Positions 60,721 through 64,000 of a DNA stretch of 64,000 nucleotides are shown here, piece by piece. The stretch's first letter is position 1. Each line of letters opens with the position of its first letter. This DNA is from Bettongia penicillata ogilbyi (taxonomy: Eukaryota > Chordata > Mammalia > Diprotodontia > Potoroidae). The translations under genes were made by a program, and so were the position numbers. Below the pieces are notes generated by a model, which was not told the DNA's origin, ran no database searches, and worked only from the letters and a program-made list of their open reading frames with translations. The DNA is taken from positions 5,003,182 to 5,067,181 of the forward strand of contig JAJHZJ010000808.1 of the NCBI GenBank assembly GCA_023548195.1, given 5' to 3'.

Positions 60721-61138
60721 CTTATAGCACAATAGTATTCCATTACATTCATATACCACAGTTTATTCAGTCATTCCCCAAATGATGGGCATCCCCCTTG
60801 ATTTCCAGTTTTTGACCACCACAAAGAGAGCTGCTATAGATATTTTTGTACATGTGGGACCCTTTCCCATTTTTATGATCTCTTGGGGATACAGTCCTAG
60901 AAGCAGTGTTGCTGGGTCAAAGGGTATGCACATTTTTGTAGCCCTTTTGGCATAGTTCCAAATTGCTCTCCAGAATTGTTGGACCAGCTCACAGCTCCAC
61001 CAACAATGAGTTAGTGTTACAGCTCTACCACATCTTTTCCAACATTTATCATCTTCCTGTTTTGTCATGTTAGTCAATCTGATAGGTGTGAGGTGGTATC
61101 TCAGAGTTGTTTTGATTTGCATTTCTCTAATCAAGATA
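60721..61138 (-). mobile_element. Host L1 (outermost level), ORF2 C-terminal part, antisense
   Basis: Minus-strand frame 61134-60763 reads 'LTNMTKQEDDKCWKRCG', 'QFWRAIWNYAKRATKMCIPF', 'TCTKISIAALFVVVKNWKS', typical L1 ORF2 C-terminus. 5'-truncated at 61138, followed by the right target-site duplication (61139-61151). Confidence 0.9.
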
Positions 61139-61163
61139 TCACCTAACTCTTAAGGAAAGCTAG

Positions 61164-61311
61164 GAAAACTAAGAGACAGAGGGAATGGGAAAGAGCATTC
61201 CAGGCATGGGAACAAATACAAAGGCACAGATTTGGGAGATGAATTTGAGGAATCCAGGCAAACATGGGAAAATTTGTGTGAAGTGTGGTGGCTTAAATGT
61301 TCCCTCTGTAG
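61164..61311. repeat. Right arm of the 148-bp inverted repeat
   Basis: Flanking DNA beginning 13 bp beyond the host L1's target duplication. Reverse complement of 54662-54809. It runs on into an L2-type fragment (GGAAGTCTTTCCCAATTC), so this arm is likely the original. Confidence 0.85.
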
Positions 61312-61985
61312 GAAGTCTTTCCCAATTCTCCCCCTACCCATTCAGCTGCTAATGCTTCCCCCTTTTAAATCATCTTTATTTACTGTGTATGTGTGTGTGT
61401 GCGTGTGTGTGTGTGTAGCATGTACACATTGTCTTTGTCATTGGAATATGCTCTCCCTGCATGCATATATATATAGATAGATAGAGATATATGTATAGAA
61501 ATGTATATATGTATAGAAATGTACATATATATATATACATATATATATGGCCATGCTTAATTACTAACTTTCTTGGGAGATAGGTGGATAGGGGGAGGAA
61601 GGGGGAAAAAACAAAGTAAAAAATACACAGCAGAGAACAAAAGAAAACTTCTAAGGAAGCAAAGACAACTCTGAACACAATGAATAGTATTTATTATATA
61701 GGCTTCCTTGAAATAAAAACTTATTGTTGTATATTTTGAATCCTCTCTTAAGTTCTGCTGTCCACATGGCAATGCTTTTTTTTCATTTCTTATCTTATAT
61801 TTAAGTTTATAATATTTTCTTTTTCTTTTCTTACTATTTTAGTTTAAAATATATTAATTTTTAAAATGCTCTCCTTGAAAGTGGCGAGATTTTTTTTCAG
61901 CCTTTTTTTTGGGAGGCCCAGCACTTGGTCCAGTACCTAGAACATTGTAGGTGTTTAAGAAACGTTTACAAACTGACTGAATACC
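61310..61985 (+). mobile_element. L2 3' fragments with (TG)n and (TA)n microsatellites
   Basis: 'GGAAGTCTTTCCCAATTCTCC' and, after microsatellites at 61380-61418 and 61465-61550 and an A/T-rich gap, the L2 terminus 'AGCACTTGGTCCAGTACCTAG...GTAGGTGTTTAAG...CTGACTGAAT'. Confidence 0.5.
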
Positions 61986-61989
61986 TGAT

Positions 61990-62720
61990 TTTACTTCCTT
62001 CTCTCCACATCAGTTCATACAAGTTTTCCAATGTTTACCTGTATCCTTCATAGTCCTTGTTTGTCATGTCACAATAATATTCTTTTATGTTCACATGCCA
62101 CAGTTATCATTCCCCAGTGGAAGTGTATCCAATTTGATCCTTTTCCCTTTGCTGCTACATGAAGATCATGTGAATATATGAATGTTTTGGTACATACAGG
62201 ACCATTTTATCTTTGACCTCCTTGTGGAAAATGCCCATTAACATTATAGCCACTCAAAGGGTCTGAACAGTTGAGTGAAATTTCTTACAAAATTCTAAAT
62301 TCAAATTTTACAAAATTCAAAATTTACAAAATTCAAAATTCAAAATTTTGTCTAAGTTTTCCAAAATGGTTGGGCCAAACCACAGCACAAACTAACAGTA
62401 TAATAATGTACCTGTCTTCCCACAGGTCCTCCAACACTGAAATGTCCTTTATTTATATCATGCTTGATTTTCTATTTATACACATGGTTATTTTAAATTC
62501 TCATCAAGCACAGTATTGTACTCTTTACAATGACTTTGAACACTGAATTTCTCTGCAAATGCAAGAGTCATTTCATAGACATGATTTATTCATATAGAAA
62601 TCTGTAAGATACTTTTTGGTGCAAAAACTGAAAATTTTAAATAACCAAAATTGTTGATTTTATCGTCTGTTGTCCTTTTCATCTCTTGCTGAGTCACGGA
62701 CTCTTCTCCCATTCATAGAT
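61990..62720 (-). mobile_element. Old L1 ORF2 C-terminal remnant, antisense
   Basis: 'ATCAGTTCATACAAGTTTTCC', 'CATGCCACAGTTATCATTCCCC', 'GAATGTTTTGGTACATACAGGACC' and 'AAATGGTTGGGCCAAACCACAGC' follow the L1 tail order. An A/T-rich tandem (TACAAAATTCAAAA units) lies at 62285-62350. Confidence 0.6.
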
Positions 62721-63785
62721 CCAAAATGTAATTTCTTCCTTGCTCTCCTAATTTGAATAGATTAAGCCCTTGTGCAGCACTTCCAATGAACCTGTCACAT
62801 AACATCCTCTTGGACCTAAAACTTCAACTATGCCCTGAAGAAAATTTCACAACCTTACAACATGATCAGGATGAATGGGAAAACAGTTCTTTGTACACAG
62901 GAGGAAAAAAAAATCAGTTGAAAATGTTAGTACCCACTAGAATTACAGTCTGTGACCTAGTTAATGCAGAGGCAGGCCATTGTGTGCCTGCATGCTTCTG
63001 ACAGAACACCTGAGTCAGCATTCTGCAGAAATGCTCATTTTCAAAGGAAGCTTGTGCTGGGATCACTTCTGTTACGCCAAGTCCACCTTGGCAGCCCTTC
63101 CCTCCCCAGCCCTCCCTCTCATCCCCCAACCTTCCGGCTTGCAGCAATTTGATTTTGATGGGGGAGTGGGGGAAGGGAGACATTGTTGAGGTCCTAGATC
63201 TAAAACAAATCTAAACAGATAGCTGCTATGTAACACTTAAAATGTCCAACATCTCCTAAAATACCAGGGCATGAGGAAATCTCACCTGATTTGCTCTGAA
63301 ATTACCACAGATGCCTCACCTGGCATCTTCTTGGTCACTTGTGAAAAGCCCAGCAAACTTTGCAGTTGCAAATTGGTCAGTTTAGTGATGGAAAAGAACA
63401 TTCTCTTTTCACAGGTCCTCATTTAAATTGTTTAAAAGGCCTATACATTAGAGGTTGTCTAATGCTTAGAATACCAAATAGGCAGTTAGGGTGTCAGAGA
63501 ACCACCCCCTTGTCTGAGGTCTTTTAAGTCATTGAAAAGATTTAAAAGTATGCCAACGGGCAAGACTTCCTTCTTCCTTTGTGGTTTGTTCTGTAGCCCA
63601 AGGACATCCTAAGTCCCCATGTCGCGGCTACCTAAAAGCCTGAGGCTCAGTCCCAGCGGCTTTTAGCATCTAAGTATCAGTCACTTCTACCACTTTGATA
63701 GAGAGTGAGACGTTTTCATCAATAGCGGTTGTCCCTCAGCTCATTTCCTCATTTGGAGAATGATGCTTTTAATGAATAGGTGAGG
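62721..63785. other. Unassigned intergenic DNA
   Basis: Low in recognisable repeats, with several short ORFs lacking domains. Could hold conserved non-coding elements; not decidable by eye. Confidence 0.3.
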
Positions 63786-63789
63786 CCTC

Positions 63790-63894
63790 AACATCTAGAA
63801 GACTGTGCCTGGTGTTAAGATGACCTGGCTATAAGTTCTGGCACTCATTTAGAGTGACCTAGAGATTCTAGGTGAGTCCTTTAACTGCTTGGTG
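63790..63894 (+). mobile_element. Diverged MIR-like SINE, sense
   Basis: 'GGTGTTAAGATGACCTGGC...AAGTTCTGGCACTC...GAGTGACC...GGTGAGTCCTTTAACTGC' follows the MIR-type sense order. Confidence 0.5.
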
Positions 63895-64000
63895 CAGGGG
63901 TGGGGAACCTGTGGCTACAGGTGGCCCTCTAGGTTCCCTAGTTCGACCCTTTGACTGAATCCAAATGTCACAGAACAAATCCTCTTAATGAAAAGATTTG
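63895..64000. mobile_element. Palindromic hAT-like MITE, cut by window end
   Basis: Starts CAGGGGTGGGGAACC and continues 'CCTTTGACTGAATCCAAATG' and 'CAGAACAAATCC', then the first bases of the second arm (AAAAGATTTG). Same family as 21081-21246, with a better-preserved end. Confidence 0.7.

Overview
This window is vertebrate nuclear DNA and almost certainly comes from a marsupial (metatherian). It holds a GT-AG spliced nine-exon gene inside dense interspersed repeats. The repeats are the marsupial assemblage: an L1 lineage with a G-rich 5'UTR beginning GGAGCCAAGATGG, ORF1-only 'half-L1' (HAL1-type) elements, old L2, RTE-like LINE pieces, and MIR-like and tRNA-type SINEs. The species cannot be fixed from the sequence alone. 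Repeat names are recognised by eye from family hallmarks; no database was searched.

The only protein-coding host gene I can support is UCHL1 (ubiquitin C-terminal hydrolase L1), + strand, coding exons 13290-26258. All nine exons join in frame to 223 codons plus stop, the length of human UCHL1. Catalytic Cys90, His161 and Asp176 fall at the expected positions and every intron is GT-AG. Upstream lie a CpG island, a GC box and a TATA box (13189-13194); downstream is a poly(A) signal (26626-26631). Exon 2 is a 12-nt micro-exon. Intron 3 carries a 15-copy, 10-bp minisatellite. UCHL1 removes small C-terminal adducts from ubiquitin and keeps free ubiquitin available, chiefly in neurons.

Layout: 1-12.6 kb is upstream intergenic DNA with L1, MIR-like, RTE-like, hAT-like and L2 remnants. 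12.9-26.7 kb is UCHL1. 26.7-35.6 kb holds MIR and L2 copies plus a retrocopy made only of an L1/HAL1 5'UTR with intact target-site duplications (TSDs) (28257-29091). 35.8-43.4 kb is a mosaic of L1 ORF1, antisense L1 ORF2, an antisense ORF1-only element and an RTE-like reverse transcriptase fossil. 43.4-54.5 kb is old repeats (including a twin-primed L1) and unassigned DNA. 54.5-61.1 kb is a three-level nest: an antisense L1, split by an antisense HAL1 with an intact 360-codon ORF1, itself split by a sense HAL1. TSDs are visible at all three levels. A 148-bp inverted repeat spans the nest. 61.3-64 kb holds L2 and L1 remnants and a palindromic hAT-like MITE cut by the window end.

No exons of other genes, RNA genes, CRISPR arrays or clear endogenous retroviruses were recognised.
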